A stretch of 64,000 bases of DNA. It comes from Flavobacterium sp. SH_e. Its GTDB lineage: Bacteria > Bacteroidota > Bacteroidia > Flavobacteriales > Flavobacteriaceae. The translations under genes and the position numbers were made by a program. Location: the NCBI RefSeq assembly GCF_025717045.1, contig NZ_JAOVZN010000008.1, positions 533,519 to 597,518 on the forward strand, in the 5' to 3' direction. Under the pieces are notes generated by a model that was not told the DNA's origin, ran no database searches, and was given only the letters and a program-made list of their open reading frames with translations. The first letter of the stretch is position 1. Every line of letters begins with the position of its first letter. Below are positions 42,105 to 50,723 of this stretch, piece by piece.

Positions 42105-42189
42105 GAGCTAATTCCTGCTGTCCGCTATATCTTTTCCTGGCTAAAGAAGCCAGAAAAAGGATGCCGCTCCCATCAGGGCTAGGGCACTC
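42105..42189. repeat. Structured intergenic element, copy 1
   Basis: The sequence begins with a TTCCTGCTGTCCGCTATATC-type 5' part, then a hairpin ATCTTTTCCTGGCT..AGCCAGAAAAAGGAT, then GCCGCTCCCATCAGGGCTAG. CCTG near 42113 can pair with CAGG near 42173 around the inner hairpin. The second copy at 62323-62386 keeps the same layout with different inner hairpin bases. It is probably a dispersed flavobacterial RNA or DNA element. Confidence 0.7.
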
Positions 42190-42226
42190 ATTTTCAAAAC
42201 AAGCCTTTCTTCAAAAAAGGAATACC

Positions 42227-42234
42227 TATCTTTG
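42227..42234 (+). promoter_or_regulatory. -7 box for rlmF
   Basis: TATCTTTG matches TAnnTTTG and lies 12 bases before the ATG at 42247. It covers the in-frame TTG at 42232, which therefore cannot be the translation start. Confidence 0.6.
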
Positions 42235-42246
42235 CAATCGAAATCA

Positions 42247-43203
42247 ATGAAAATGAAAGCAGAAAACAATTCACAAAAAGACAATTTACACCCAAGAAAT
42301 CTTCATAGAAACCGATATGATTTCGAAAAACTGATTTCAAATTGTCCAGAATTAAAAGCTTTTATTTCCATCAATAAACACGGAATTGAAACCATTGATT
42401 TCAGTAATCCGCTTGCGGTAAAAACTTTAAACAAGGCTTTACTCCAAACCTATTACAATATTCAAAACTGGGATATTCCTAAAAACTATCTTTGCCCGCC
42501 AATTCCAGGACGTGCCGATTATATTCATTACATAGCCGATTTATTGGCCGAAAGCAACAATAATCAAATTCCAGAAACTAGTACAGTTTTAGGATTAGAT
42601 ATCGGAACAGGCTCAAATTTAATCTATCCGATATTAGGGAATTCAATATACAATTGGAGTTTCGTAGGAACAGATATTGACAAAAAATCAATTGAAAATT
42701 GTACCAAAATTATTGAAGCCAATCCAGAATTAATCGATTCTATCAGCTTGCAGCAACAAACCGAACCTCGATTTATTTTTAAAAACATTATCACGCCAGA
42801 AGATCGTTTTACATTCACGATGTGTAATCCGCCTTTTCATGCATCTGCCGAAGAAGCAAATAAAAGCACTTCTAGAAAAGTTTCCAATCTTAATCCGAAA
42901 GAAAAAAGAAATGCAAACCCTATTTTAAACTTTGGCGGACAAAATGCAGAATTATGGTGCAACGGCGGCGAAATCGGATTCATCACACAAATGATTTACG
43001 AAAGTGCCAAATACCCTTCGCAGGTTTTATGGTTTACAACTTTGGTTTCTAAAAAAGAAAATCTTGCTTCGATTTATAAAACTTTGAAAAAAGTAAATGC
43101 TGTTTCTGTAAAAACAATCGAAATGTCGCAAGGGCAAAAAAATAGTAGAATTGTGGCTTGGAGTTTTTTAAATAGTTCAGAGCAGTACTCTTGGAAATTT
43201 TAA
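42247..43203 (+). CDS. rlmF: 23S rRNA (adenine-1618-N6)-methyltransferase
   Basis: Methylates A1618 of 23S rRNA using S-adenosylmethionine. About 318 residues when started at the ATG at 42247 (a second ATG lies two codons later). The RlmF family shows NLHRNRYDFEKLI at the start, DIGTGSNLIYPI for SAM binding, the catalytic TMCNPPFHASAEEA, and NFGGQNAELWCNGGEIGFI. The match is close over its whole length. The first ~15 bases of the transcript would be the 5' leader. Confidence 0.95.
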   Translation: MKMKAENNSQKDNLHPRNLHRNRYDFEKLISNCPELKAFISINKHGIETIDFSNPLAVKTLNKALLQTYYNIQNWDIPKNYLCPPIPGRADYIHYIADLLAESNNNQIPETSTVLGLDIGTGSNLIYPILGNSIYNWSFVGTDIDKKSIENCTKIIEANPELIDSISLQQQTEPRFIFKNIITPEDRFTFTMCNPPFHASAEEANKSTSRKVSNLNPKEKRNANPILNFGGQNAELWCNGGEIGFITQMIYESAKYPSQVLWFTTLVSKKENLASIYKTLKKVNAVSVKTIEMSQGQKNSRIVAWSFLNSSEQYSWKF

Positions 43204-43260
43204 GACTTTCAAAACCAATAGTATGGTTATCTTTTGTAACTTCGATAAAATTATGCAATC

Positions 43261-43488
43261 ATGAACACTCTTGAACTTAAAACTATTTTAATTTCTGAAA
43301 TTGAAAAAATTGATGATGATCAATTTTTATCAGCATTAAAAACAATTTTAGATAGTCGCAAAACCCCTATCAATTATTCTGAAAGATATAATGAAGATTT
43401 AAAAGTTGCCGAAGAAGATATTCAAAATGGCAATTATTATTCTCATAATGAAATTAAGGATCAAATTGAACAATGGAAAAAGAAATAA
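43261..43488 (+). CDS. Antitoxin of a type II toxin-antitoxin pair
   Basis: A 75-residue acidic, helical protein (KTILISEIEKIDDDQFLSALKTILDSRK, NEDLKVAEEDIQNGNYYSHNEIKDQIEQWKKK). The C-terminal EDIxxGxxxSxxExxxxxxxW pattern is what precedes ParE/RelE toxins in many small antitoxins of Bacteroidota. Its last 16 bases overlap the toxin gene in another frame. DNA binding was not seen by eye. It is a complete gene. Confidence 0.85.
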   Translation: MNTLELKTILISEIEKIDDDQFLSALKTILDSRKTPINYSERYNEDLKVAEEDIQNGNYYSHNEIKDQIEQWKKK

Positions 43489-43775
43489 TCTGGTCAAAAG
43501 CTGCTAAAAATCAGCTTGAAAAAATATACTTCCACATATTTAAAGAATCTAAAAGCAGAAACATTTCAAACAAAGTAATTGAGACTATCTATAGCTCTGT
43601 TACAATCTTAAAAACAAATTGGGAAATTTACGAATTGGATGAAATGAAGATTCCAAACGATGTAAATTATCGTGCATATGAAATTTATAGCTATAGAATA
43701 TCTTATAAAATAACTTCAAAAGAGATTCACATTCTAAGAATTCGACATACAAGTCGTAATCCTAAAAAACTGTAA
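43473..43775 (+). CDS. RelE/ParE superfamily toxin
   Basis: A 100-residue basic protein: IIWSKAAKNQLEKIYFHIFKESKSRNISNKVIETIYSSVTIL, then YRAYEIYSYRISYKITSKEIHILRIRHTSRNPKKL. The WSKxAxxxLxxI start and the RIxYKITxxEIxILRIxHxxRxP end define the ParE/RelE fold. ParE-like members poison gyrase and RelE-like members cut mRNA; which of the two applies cannot be said. It is translated from a start inside the antitoxin's end. Confidence 0.9.
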   Translation: MEKEIIWSKAAKNQLEKIYFHIFKESKSRNISNKVIETIYSSVTILKTNWEIYELDEMKIPNDVNYRAYEIYSYRISYKITSKEIHILRIRHTSRNPKKL

Positions 43776-43835
43776 TTATTTACTAAAACATCATAATAAT
43801 CTGATTTCCAAAACCAAAACCTTGATTTTGCAGTT

Positions 43836-43843
43836 TACTTTTG
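43836..43843 (+). promoter_or_regulatory. Candidate -7 box for the YgjV-like gene
   Basis: TACTTTTG matches TAnnTTTG, 34 bases before the ATG at 43878. Confidence 0.5.
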
Positions 43844-43877
43844 CTACATTTATTGTAAACATTTTAAAATCAAGATT

Positions 43878-44114
43878 ATGGCAGAATATATTGGTTATCT
43901 CGCATCTGTTTTTATTGTTGGCGGTTTCTTGCTGAAAAACCTCAGAACAATTCGATTTATTAATATGTTTGGCTGTATTTGTTTTGTCATTTATGGCATC
44001 TTTTTAAATGATTATCAAGATTTCAATCAATGGCTTTGGCCTGTAATTATTCCGAATGCCATTTTAGCATTTGTACAGATTTATTATTTGACTTTCAAAA
44101 ACGATAAATCTTAA
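43878..44114 (+). CDS. Small membrane protein, YgjV-like
   Basis: A 78-residue protein with two or three hydrophobic helices (YIGYLASVFIVGGFLL, MFGCICFVIYGIFL, LWPVIIPNAILAFVQIYYL). The pattern, in which a LRTIRFINMFGCICFVIYG segment follows the first helix, is like the YgjV/MtN3-related small membrane proteins. The family's function is unknown. It stands alone behind its own -7 box. Confidence 0.7.
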   Translation: MAEYIGYLASVFIVGGFLLKNLRTIRFINMFGCICFVIYGIFLNDYQDFNQWLWPVIIPNAILAFVQIYYLTFKNDKS

Positions 44115-44200
44115 AATTATGATATTTTAAAATAAAATTCTGATACACTTTTCACCTACTCCAATCGTAACTTTAAGCTGAAAAATTGAATTTTATTACT

Positions 44201-45139
44201 ATGCTGAAACTATATTCCCGCTTAACTATTGTACTTTTTTTAGTGACAAGTTGTGCCTCAAAAAAAGCAAAATTTGAAGATTATGTTTTTAAAACCAAAA
44301 GCGAAGAAGTACAATATCAAACTGCTTATGATAAGGCTTTAAGGCTTTGGAATATTCCATATACTGAAGAAGATGTGAAAACAAGTTTTGGAACGGCACA
44401 TATTGTGATGGCTGGTCCTAAAAACGGAAAAGATTTGGTTCTACTCCACGGAATGGATGCCAGTTCTACCATGTGGTATCCAAACATTAATGTTTTAGCC
44501 AAAAATCATCGTATTTACGCGATTGATTTCATTATGGAACCCAACAAATCTAATTTAACTGCAAAACCGCTTTCATCAGACGAAATTGTTGTTTTTTATA
44601 ATGAAATTTTCGATCATTATAAATTAAAGAAATTTGATATCATTGGCGCTTCACGAGGCGGCTGGATCGCAACATTATTAGCTACTCAAAAACCAAATTC
44701 AATTAATAAAATTGTTTTATTAAGTCCAGCGCAGACTTTTAAATTTCTTGACAAACCTAGAAAAACAACTTCGGCATTAATGCTGAAACTTTTTCCAAGT
44801 GAAAAGAAATTTAGTAAAACCTTAAACACTTTTTCAACTCATCCAGAAAACATAAGCCGTATTTACAAAAGGCAATTTTATTTGGCCAATAAATATGCTA
44901 AATCCAATTCTAGCATGCTTAAAATGATGCCATTTTCAGATAAAGAATTAGAGTCTATTCAAAATCCTGTTTTAGTTTTAATTGGCGATAAAGATGTCAT
45001 CAATTCAGAAGAAAGTTTAGAACGAGCACAAAAACACCTAAAAAACAGCCAAACAAAAGTTATAAAAGATGCTGGGCATTTTCTAACTATAGATCAGCCA
45101 AAAAATGTAAATGATGCAGTTATTAATTTTTTAGAATAA
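44201..45139 (+). CDS. Lipoprotein alpha/beta hydrolase
   Basis: About 312 residues when started at the ATG at 44201 (an in-frame TTG five codons earlier is less likely). Lipobox LFLVTSCASKK near residue 20. Motifs: LLHGMDASSTMWYPNI, the nucleophile GASRGGW, LIGDKDVI (acid), AGHFLTID (His). Probably an outer-membrane-anchored esterase. The KFDIIGASRGGW elbow has Ser in the usual place. Substrate unknown. Confidence 0.87.
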   Translation: MLKLYSRLTIVLFLVTSCASKKAKFEDYVFKTKSEEVQYQTAYDKALRLWNIPYTEEDVKTSFGTAHIVMAGPKNGKDLVLLHGMDASSTMWYPNINVLAKNHRIYAIDFIMEPNKSNLTAKPLSSDEIVVFYNEIFDHYKLKKFDIIGASRGGWIATLLATQKPNSINKIVLLSPAQTFKFLDKPRKTTSALMLKLFPSEKKFSKTLNTFSTHPENISRIYKRQFYLANKYAKSNSSMLKMMPFSDKELESIQNPVLVLIGDKDVINSEESLERAQKHLKNSQTKVIKDAGHFLTIDQPKNVNDAVINFLE

Positions 45140-45305
45140 GATTTTACGGCCTCAAATTTTATATATTTTCACAAATTATCTCTGTACTTGAATTGGTTTC
45201 AGAAATAAAAATTAGTGCAAAATTAGTACAATTCGGAACAGACTTTAAACCACTAACTTATACAAACTTCGTATCTTTACAAAACCAAATTTTCAGTATA
45301 CGCAA
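45140..45305. promoter_or_regulatory. Upstream region of uvrB
   Basis: A TATCTTTA box at 45272-45279 departs from TAnnTTTG at the last base and lies 26 bases before the uvrB ATG. No LexA-like box is evident by eye. Confidence 0.4.
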
Positions 45306-47297
45306 ATGAAATTTCAAGTTTCCTCAGAATATAGTCCAAAAGGAGATCAGCCGCAAGCCATACAAAAATTAGCACAGGGAGTGGTTGATGGAGATAAATA
45401 TCAAACTTTATTGGGAGTTACAGGCTCGGGAAAAACTTTTACCGTTGCCAATGTAATTCAGGAAGTGCAAAGGCCTACTTTGGTTTTGGCGCACAATAAA
45501 ACTTTGGCGGCACAATTATATTCAGAATTCAAACAGTTTTTTCCGAACAATGCCGTTGAGTATTTCGTTTCTTATTACGATTATTATCAGCCAGAAGCCT
45601 TTATGCCTGTGACTGGAGTTTTCATTGAAAAGGATTTATCTATCAATGAAGAATTAGAGAAAATGCGTTTGAGCACCACTTCTTCTCTTCTTTCTGGCCG
45701 TCGTGACGTTTTGGTTGTTGCTTCTGTTTCTTGTTTGTATGGTATTGGAAATCCAGTTGAATTTCAGAAAAACGTAATTGAAATAAAACGAGATCAAGTT
45801 ATTTCACGAACTAAATTATTACACAGTTTGGTTCAAAGTTTATACGCCAGAACTGAGGCAGATTTTAATCCAGGGACTTTTAGAATTAAAGGAGATACCG
45901 TAGAAGTTTATCCGAGTTATGCTGATGATGCTTATCGAATTCACTTTTTTGGAGATGAAATCGAAGAAATCGAATCATTTGATGCGAAAACTTCTCAGGT
46001 CATAGAGAAATTCCAAAGACTGACTATTTACCCAGCCAATATGTTTGTGACTTCTCCAGAAGTTTTACAAGGTGCTATTTGGCAGATTCAGCAAGATTTG
46101 GTCAAACAGGTTGATTATTTTAAAGAAATAGGAAAACATCTAGAAGCCAAACGTTTAGAAGAAAGAACCAATTTCGATTTAGAAATGATCCGCGAATTAG
46201 GATATTGCTCTGGAATTGAAAATTACTCGCGTTACCTTGACGGACGTGAAGCTGGAACAAGACCTTTCTGTCTTTTAGATTATTTTCCAAGCGATTATTT
46301 AATGGTTGTTGACGAAAGTCACGTAACCGTTTCACAAGTTCACGCCATGTATGGAGGTGACAGAAGCCGAAAAGAAAACTTGGTAGAATATGGTTTCCGT
46401 TTGCCTGCTGCAATGGATAACCGTCCGTTGAAATTTGAAGAATTTGAAGCATTGCAAAATCAAGTAATTTATGTTTCTGCAACTCCTGCCGATTATGAAT
46501 TGCAAAAATCGGATGGTATTTATGTTGAACAAATTATTCGTCCAACCGGATTATTAGATCCAGAAATCGAAGTTCGTCCAAGTTTAAATCAGATTGATGA
46601 TTTGATTGAGGAAATTCAAGTCCGCTGCGAATTAGACGAAAGAGTTTTAGTGACAACTTTGACCAAAAGAATGGCAGAAGAATTGGCTAAATATCTAACA
46701 AAAGTAAATATTCGATGCCGTTATATACACTCAGAAGTAGATACATTAGAACGTATCGAAATTATGCAGGATTTACGTAAAGGTATTTTTGATGTTTTAA
46801 TTGGCGTTAACTTACTTCGTGAAGGTTTAGACTTGCCAGAAGTTTCTCTTGTGGCTATTTTAGATGCCGACAAAGAAGGTTTCTTGCGTAATCATAGATC
46901 TTTAACACAGACTATTGGGCGTGCGGCAAGAAATTTAAACGGAAAAGCAATTATGTATGCCGATAAAATTACAGCCAGCATGCAGCGAACAATTGACGAA
47001 ACCAATTACAGAAGAACCAAACAGATTAATTTCAACGTTCAAAATAACGTCGTTCCTCAGGCATTAAACAAAAAAATAGAAAGCGCGTTTACCAAAAATC
47101 CATTGGTTGAATATGAATTAGGCCATCCAATCCCTGTTGCTGCAGAACCTGAAACTGCCTATTTATCTAAAACAGAATTAGAAAAAATGATTCGCGAAAA
47201 GCGTAAAACGATGGAAAAAGCAGCTAAAGAATTGGATTTCTTGCAAGCAGCGAAACTTCGTGACGAAATTAAAAAACTACAGGAACAGCTTGCTTAA
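45306..47297 (+). CDS. uvrB: Excinuclease ABC subunit B
   Basis: Damage verification and helicase subunit of nucleotide-excision repair. The 663-residue protein shows Walker A GVTGSGKTFT, the beta-hairpin region YYDYYQPEAFMP, DEXH-like VVDESHVT, helicase motif VI QTIGRAARNLNGKAIMYAD, and a C-terminal UVR motif (LEKMIREKRKTMEKAAKELDFLQAAKLRDEIKKLQ) that docks UvrC. All parts are present. The stop overlaps the convergent TerB-like gene by four bases. Confidence 0.99.
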   Translation: MKFQVSSEYSPKGDQPQAIQKLAQGVVDGDKYQTLLGVTGSGKTFTVANVIQEVQRPTLVLAHNKTLAAQLYSEFKQFFPNNAVEYFVSYYDYYQPEAFMPVTGVFIEKDLSINEELEKMRLSTTSSLLSGRRDVLVVASVSCLYGIGNPVEFQKNVIEIKRDQVISRTKLLHSLVQSLYARTEADFNPGTFRIKGDTVEVYPSYADDAYRIHFFGDEIEEIESFDAKTSQVIEKFQRLTIYPANMFVTSPEVLQGAIWQIQQDLVKQVDYFKEIGKHLEAKRLEERTNFDLEMIRELGYCSGIENYSRYLDGREAGTRPFCLLDYFPSDYLMVVDESHVTVSQVHAMYGGDRSRKENLVEYGFRLPAAMDNRPLKFEEFEALQNQVIYVSATPADYELQKSDGIYVEQIIRPTGLLDPEIEVRPSLNQIDDLIEEIQVRCELDERVLVTTLTKRMAEELAKYLTKVNIRCRYIHSEVDTLERIEIMQDLRKGIFDVLIGVNLLREGLDLPEVSLVAILDADKEGFLRNHRSLTQTIGRAARNLNGKAIMYADKITASMQRTIDETNYRRTKQINFNVQNNVVPQALNKKIESAFTKNPLVEYELGHPIPVAAEPETAYLSKTELEKMIREKRKTMEKAAKELDFLQAAKLRDEIKKLQEQLA

Positions 47298-47695
47298 TTG
47301 TGCTGTTCCTGAAAAATTTCCAGTAATACAATTGGGTCGATTACTGTATTTGGCGCTTTCTTCATCATTTCTAAAACACGTTTTACAGCCGAAAGATTTA
47401 ATCCCATTTCTAAAGCAATCTGTTGAATTGCCTTGAATTCTCGTTCGTGTAAAACGCCGTCACAATGCATCAATAAAGCAAGTCTATAAAACTGATTTAT
47501 ACGCTGCAATTCTGATTTTATTGGAATTGTTTTCGTTTCTTGATGAAATAAATCTTGAAATTCTTCTTCGTTAATATTCAATTCTAAAGCTACAAGTTTT
47601 AAAAAATCAAGCTCACGCTTATGCAAATGTCCATCAACAGTGGCGAACATAATCATTTCTAAAAGTAAACTTCTTTTTTCTGCTTCTGTATTCAT
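47294..47695 (-). CDS. TerB-like helical protein
   Basis: About 133 residues when started at MNTEAEKRSLL; the frame runs further upstream but that extension (SSSYSCFVFLFK) does not look like protein. Two repeated halves (MIMFATVDGHLHKRELDFLKLVALELNINEEEF and ALLMHCDGVLHEREFKAIQQIALEMGLNLSAVK) have the helical DG...E...F pattern of TerB/DjlA-N domains. Tellurite resistance should not be inferred; the fold is general. Convergent to uvrB with a 4-base overlap. Confidence 0.85.
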   Translation of the reverse strand: MNTEAEKRSLLLEMIMFATVDGHLHKRELDFLKLVALELNINEEEFQDLFHQETKTIPIKSELQRINQFYRLALLMHCDGVLHEREFKAIQQIALEMGLNLSAVKRVLEMMKKAPNTVIDPIVLLEIFQEQHN

Positions 47696-47751
47696 CAATT
47701 TCTTATTTTTAGCTAAAATATTGCTTTTAAATAAAAATACAAAACACGAAT

Positions 47752-48549
47752 ATGAAGAGGATTTTCTTAGCATTTTTACTTCTATTTACATTTATAGGAA
47801 AAGCTCAAAGTACGGCTTCAAAAAATATCTCAACTTTTACAATTGAAGCTCCTCAACTCCATACTTCAAAAAAAATCTGGATTTATCTTCCTGAAAATTA
47901 TTCAAAAGATATAAAGAAAAAATACAGCGTCATTTATATGCACGATGCTCAGAATCTGTTTGATGCGAAAACTTCTTTCTCAGGAGAATGGAATGTCGAT
48001 GAAAAATTAGACAGTTTAAAAGCTCCTGTAATTGTAGTAGGAATTGAACATGGAAATGAAAAACGCATTGATGAATTAACTCCTTTCAAGAACGAAAAAT
48101 ACGGCGGAGGAAATGCCGACAATTATTTAGAATTCATTGTAAAAACTCTAAAACCATATATTGACAAGAATTATAGAACCAAAACAAAAGCTAAAAACAC
48201 GATTCTTTTTGGAAGTTCGCTTGGCGGACTGGTTTCATATTATGGCGCCTTAAAATATCCTGATGTTTTTGGCAAAGCAGGCGTTTTTTCACCTTCATTT
48301 TGGTATTCCAATGACATTTATACTTTTACCGAAAAACAATCCAAAATCAAGACTAAAATCTATTTTCTGTGTGGCGATAAAGAAAGTGATGACATGGTAA
48401 ACGATTTAGCAAAAATGAAGCGTTTACTAGATACAAAACGCTGTTATTGTCTTCATCTCGATAAAACTAAAATTGAAAAAGGCGGTGAACATAATGAAAA
48501 ACTTTGGCGTGATAATTTTGCTCAAGCGTTGATTTGGCTCGGATATTAA
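47752..48549 (+). CDS. Exported esterase (enterochelin-esterase/DUF-type alpha/beta hydrolase)
   Basis: A 265-residue protein with a signal peptide ending near IGKAQS. Motifs: KKIWIYLPENYSKD, YMHDAQNLFDAKTSFSGEWNVD, the nucleophile FGSSLGGLVSYYGALKYPDVF, CGDKESDDMV (acid) and GGEHNEKLWRDNF (His). This set fits the putative esterase/enterochelin-esterase family. It is the first gene of an operon with a dipeptide epimerase and an aminotransferase-like gene, 27 bases before the next start. Confidence 0.88.
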   Translation: MKRIFLAFLLLFTFIGKAQSTASKNISTFTIEAPQLHTSKKIWIYLPENYSKDIKKKYSVIYMHDAQNLFDAKTSFSGEWNVDEKLDSLKAPVIVVGIEHGNEKRIDELTPFKNEKYGGGNADNYLEFIVKTLKPYIDKNYRTKTKAKNTILFGSSLGGLVSYYGALKYPDVFGKAGVFSPSFWYSNDIYTFTEKQSKIKTKIYFLCGDKESDDMVNDLAKMKRLLDTKRCYCLHLDKTKIEKGGEHNEKLWRDNFAQALIWLGY

Positions 48550-48576
48550 TTAAAAAACAAAAAATATATTTTTAAA

Positions 48577-49587
48577 ATGAAACTATTTTTAAGAGAATAC
48601 AACTTAAAACTAAAACACACTTTCACCATTTCAAGAGAATCTATTGATGTTCAGCCTTCATTAATTGTCGAATTGCAAAGCGATGGTTTTTCTGGTTTTG
48701 GAGAAGCTACTTCAAATCCGTATTATCATATTACAGTTCCAATGATGATTCAGGATTTGGAGAAAATCAGATTTATAATTGAAAATACCGAAAACGAAAC
48801 TCCAGAAGAATTTTGGTCAAAAATTCATCCGTATTTAAAAGACGATATGTTTGCTTTATGTGCTCTAGATTTGGCTTATAATGATTTGTATGCTCGTAAA
48901 AAAGGCAAAAAATTGTATGAATTATGGAATTACAAAACAGATCATAATCCGCTGACAGATTACACAATCGGAATTGATACGATTGAGAAAATGGTTTTTA
49001 AAATGAAAGAATTGCCTTGGCCGATTTATAAAATCAAATTGGGTACAAAAGAAGATATAGCCATTGTAAAAGAGCTTAGAAAACACACCGACGCCATTTT
49101 TAGAATTGATGCCAATTGCGGATGGACTGTTGACGAAACCATAAATAATGCGGTTGAATTAAAAAAATTAGGAGTTGAATTTCTAGAACAGCCAATGAAA
49201 GCTGATAATTGGGAAGGTCACAAAGAAGTTTTTAAACATTCTGTCCTTCCTGTAATTGCAGACGAAAGCTGTATTATTGAAGAAGATGTAGCAAAATGCC
49301 ACAATCATTTTCATGGTGTTAATGTAAAACTCGTAAAATGCGGCGGCTTAACTCCTGGAAAACGCATGATTGAAGAAGCTAAAAAATTAGGTTTAAAAAC
49401 AATGGTTGGATGCATGACCGAATCTACTGTGGGAATTTCTGCTATTGCGCATTTGCTTCCGCAATTGGATTATGTAGATATGGACGGAGCACTTCTTTTA
49501 GCAGAAGATATTGCGACTGGAGTAACTATAAAAGACGGTGTTGTAAGTTATTCAGATCTTAACGGAACTGGCGTTACACTTTTATAA
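48577..49587 (+). CDS. Dipeptide epimerase (L-Ala-D/L-Glu epimerase family)
   Basis: Interconverts L-Ala-D-Glu and L-Ala-L-Glu, a step in recycling peptidoglycan peptides. The 336-residue enolase-superfamily protein has GFGEATSNPYY, the KxK pair in YKIKLGTKED, the three metal ligands in RIDANCGW, LEQPMKADNW and IADESCI, and the second base Lys in VNVKLVKCGGLTPG. The GCMTESTVGISA segment matches the family. The next gene starts after 2 bases. Confidence 0.92.
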   Translation: MKLFLREYNLKLKHTFTISRESIDVQPSLIVELQSDGFSGFGEATSNPYYHITVPMMIQDLEKIRFIIENTENETPEEFWSKIHPYLKDDMFALCALDLAYNDLYARKKGKKLYELWNYKTDHNPLTDYTIGIDTIEKMVFKMKELPWPIYKIKLGTKEDIAIVKELRKHTDAIFRIDANCGWTVDETINNAVELKKLGVEFLEQPMKADNWEGHKEVFKHSVLPVIADESCIIEEDVAKCHNHFHGVNVKLVKCGGLTPGKRMIEEAKKLGLKTMVGCMTESTVGISAIAHLLPQLDYVDMDGALLLAEDIATGVTIKDGVVSYSDLNGTGVTLL

Positions 49588-49589
49588 AA

Positions 49590-50624
49590 ATGATAGTCGA
49601 TAAATTTCCAGATCGCGTTATTGAAATTAAACAAGAACACTATTTGTATTTTGGCGGAACTGCCTATTTGGGACTTCCGACCAATGCAGCATTTCAGAAT
49701 TTAGTTGTTCAGAATATTTTAAAATGGGGAACAACTTATGGAAGCTCCAGAACTGCTAATATTCAGTTATCGGCTTATGATGCGGGCGAAAAGTTTTTAG
49801 CTTCTCATATTGGCTCAGAAAGCACCATTACGGTTTCTTCAGGGATGCTTGCTGGAAAACTGGTTTTAGAAAAACTAAAAAAAGAGACTAATACATTTTT
49901 TCATTTAAATGAAATTCATTCAGCAATTCAAATTGAAAACAGTCTTCCGATTTTTGTAAATAAAGAACTGAATGAGCGTTTATTAGATTCCACATCAGAA
50001 AAAATTACTATTTTAACCGATGGCGTTCCTTCTTTTGAAACAAAGCCTGTTGATTTATCATTTTTAGAAAAGATTTCAAAAAACAAATCAATAACATTGG
50101 TTATAGATGAATCTCATTCTTTGGGAATTACAGAAAAAAATGGTTCTGGAATTTATGCCACGATTAACTTTCCTATTAAAAGAAAAATAATGGTTTCATC
50201 CTTAGGAAAAGCTTTCGGATTAACAGGCGGCGTAATTGCTTCAGATGCAGAATTTATTAAAGAAATCAAAGAAATCGAAACTTTCACAAGTGCAGCAGGA
50301 ATGAATCCTGCTTTTGCGCAAACACTTTCTGACGCCAAAGAAATTTATAAAATACAGCATCAAAAACTGAAAGATAATTTGAGTTATATTGATTCGATTC
50401 TAATTCAAAATAACAATGTCAAATTTGATAAAAATTATCCTTTGATTTATCTTTTATCGAATGAATTAGTAGAAAAATTAAAGTCCGAAAAAATAATTAT
50501 TGCAAGTTTTAAATACACCAAAGATGCCGAACCGCTAAATCGAATTGTAATTACGGTAAATCATCTTAAAGAAGATTTAGACAAACTTGTGAACGTTTTA
50601 AATGATTTTAATTCTCGTTTTTAA
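49590..50624 (+). CDS. PLP-dependent aminotransferase-like/acyltransferase-fold enzyme
   Basis: A 344-residue fold-type I PLP enzyme of the alpha-oxoamine synthase type. The PLP Asp is in VIDESHSLGI, the Schiff-base Lys in SSLGKAFGLTGGVIAS, and TTYGSSRTANIQLSAYDAGEKFLASHIG is the substrate-side stretch. It resembles 8-amino-7-oxononanoate synthase and glycine C-acetyltransferase but is shorter (usual 385-400). Its actual substrate is unknown. It is coupled to the dipeptide epimerase gene with 2 bases between them, which suggests a joint role in peptide or amino-acid metabolism. Confidence 0.85.
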   Translation: MIVDKFPDRVIEIKQEHYLYFGGTAYLGLPTNAAFQNLVVQNILKWGTTYGSSRTANIQLSAYDAGEKFLASHIGSESTITVSSGMLAGKLVLEKLKKETNTFFHLNEIHSAIQIENSLPIFVNKELNERLLDSTSEKITILTDGVPSFETKPVDLSFLEKISKNKSITLVIDESHSLGITEKNGSGIYATINFPIKRKIMVSSLGKAFGLTGGVIASDAEFIKEIKEIETFTSAAGMNPAFAQTLSDAKEIYKIQHQKLKDNLSYIDSILIQNNNVKFDKNYPLIYLLSNELVEKLKSEKIIIASFKYTKDAEPLNRIVITVNHLKEDLDKLVNVLNDFNSRF

Positions 50625-50638
50625 TCATTTTAAAAAAC

Positions 50639-50646
50639 TACCTTTG
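50639..50646 (+). promoter_or_regulatory. Candidate -7 box for the DUF1456 gene
   Basis: TACCTTTG fits TAnnTTTG, 77 bases before the ATG. The leader contains an inverted repeat (TTTCAAGT 50671-50678 and ACTTGAAA 50693-50700) similar to the dispersed repeat at 33950-34030. Confidence 0.5.
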
Positions 50647-50723
50647 CAAAAAGTAAATAATGAGTTTTAATTTCAAGTCAAGATTATAAAAAACTTGAAA
50701 CTTTAAACCTGAAACAAAAAATT

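Noticed and set aside
47294..47695. Tellurite resistance for the TerB-like protein
   Set aside because: Only the general helical TerB fold is visible and no other ter gene lies nearby.
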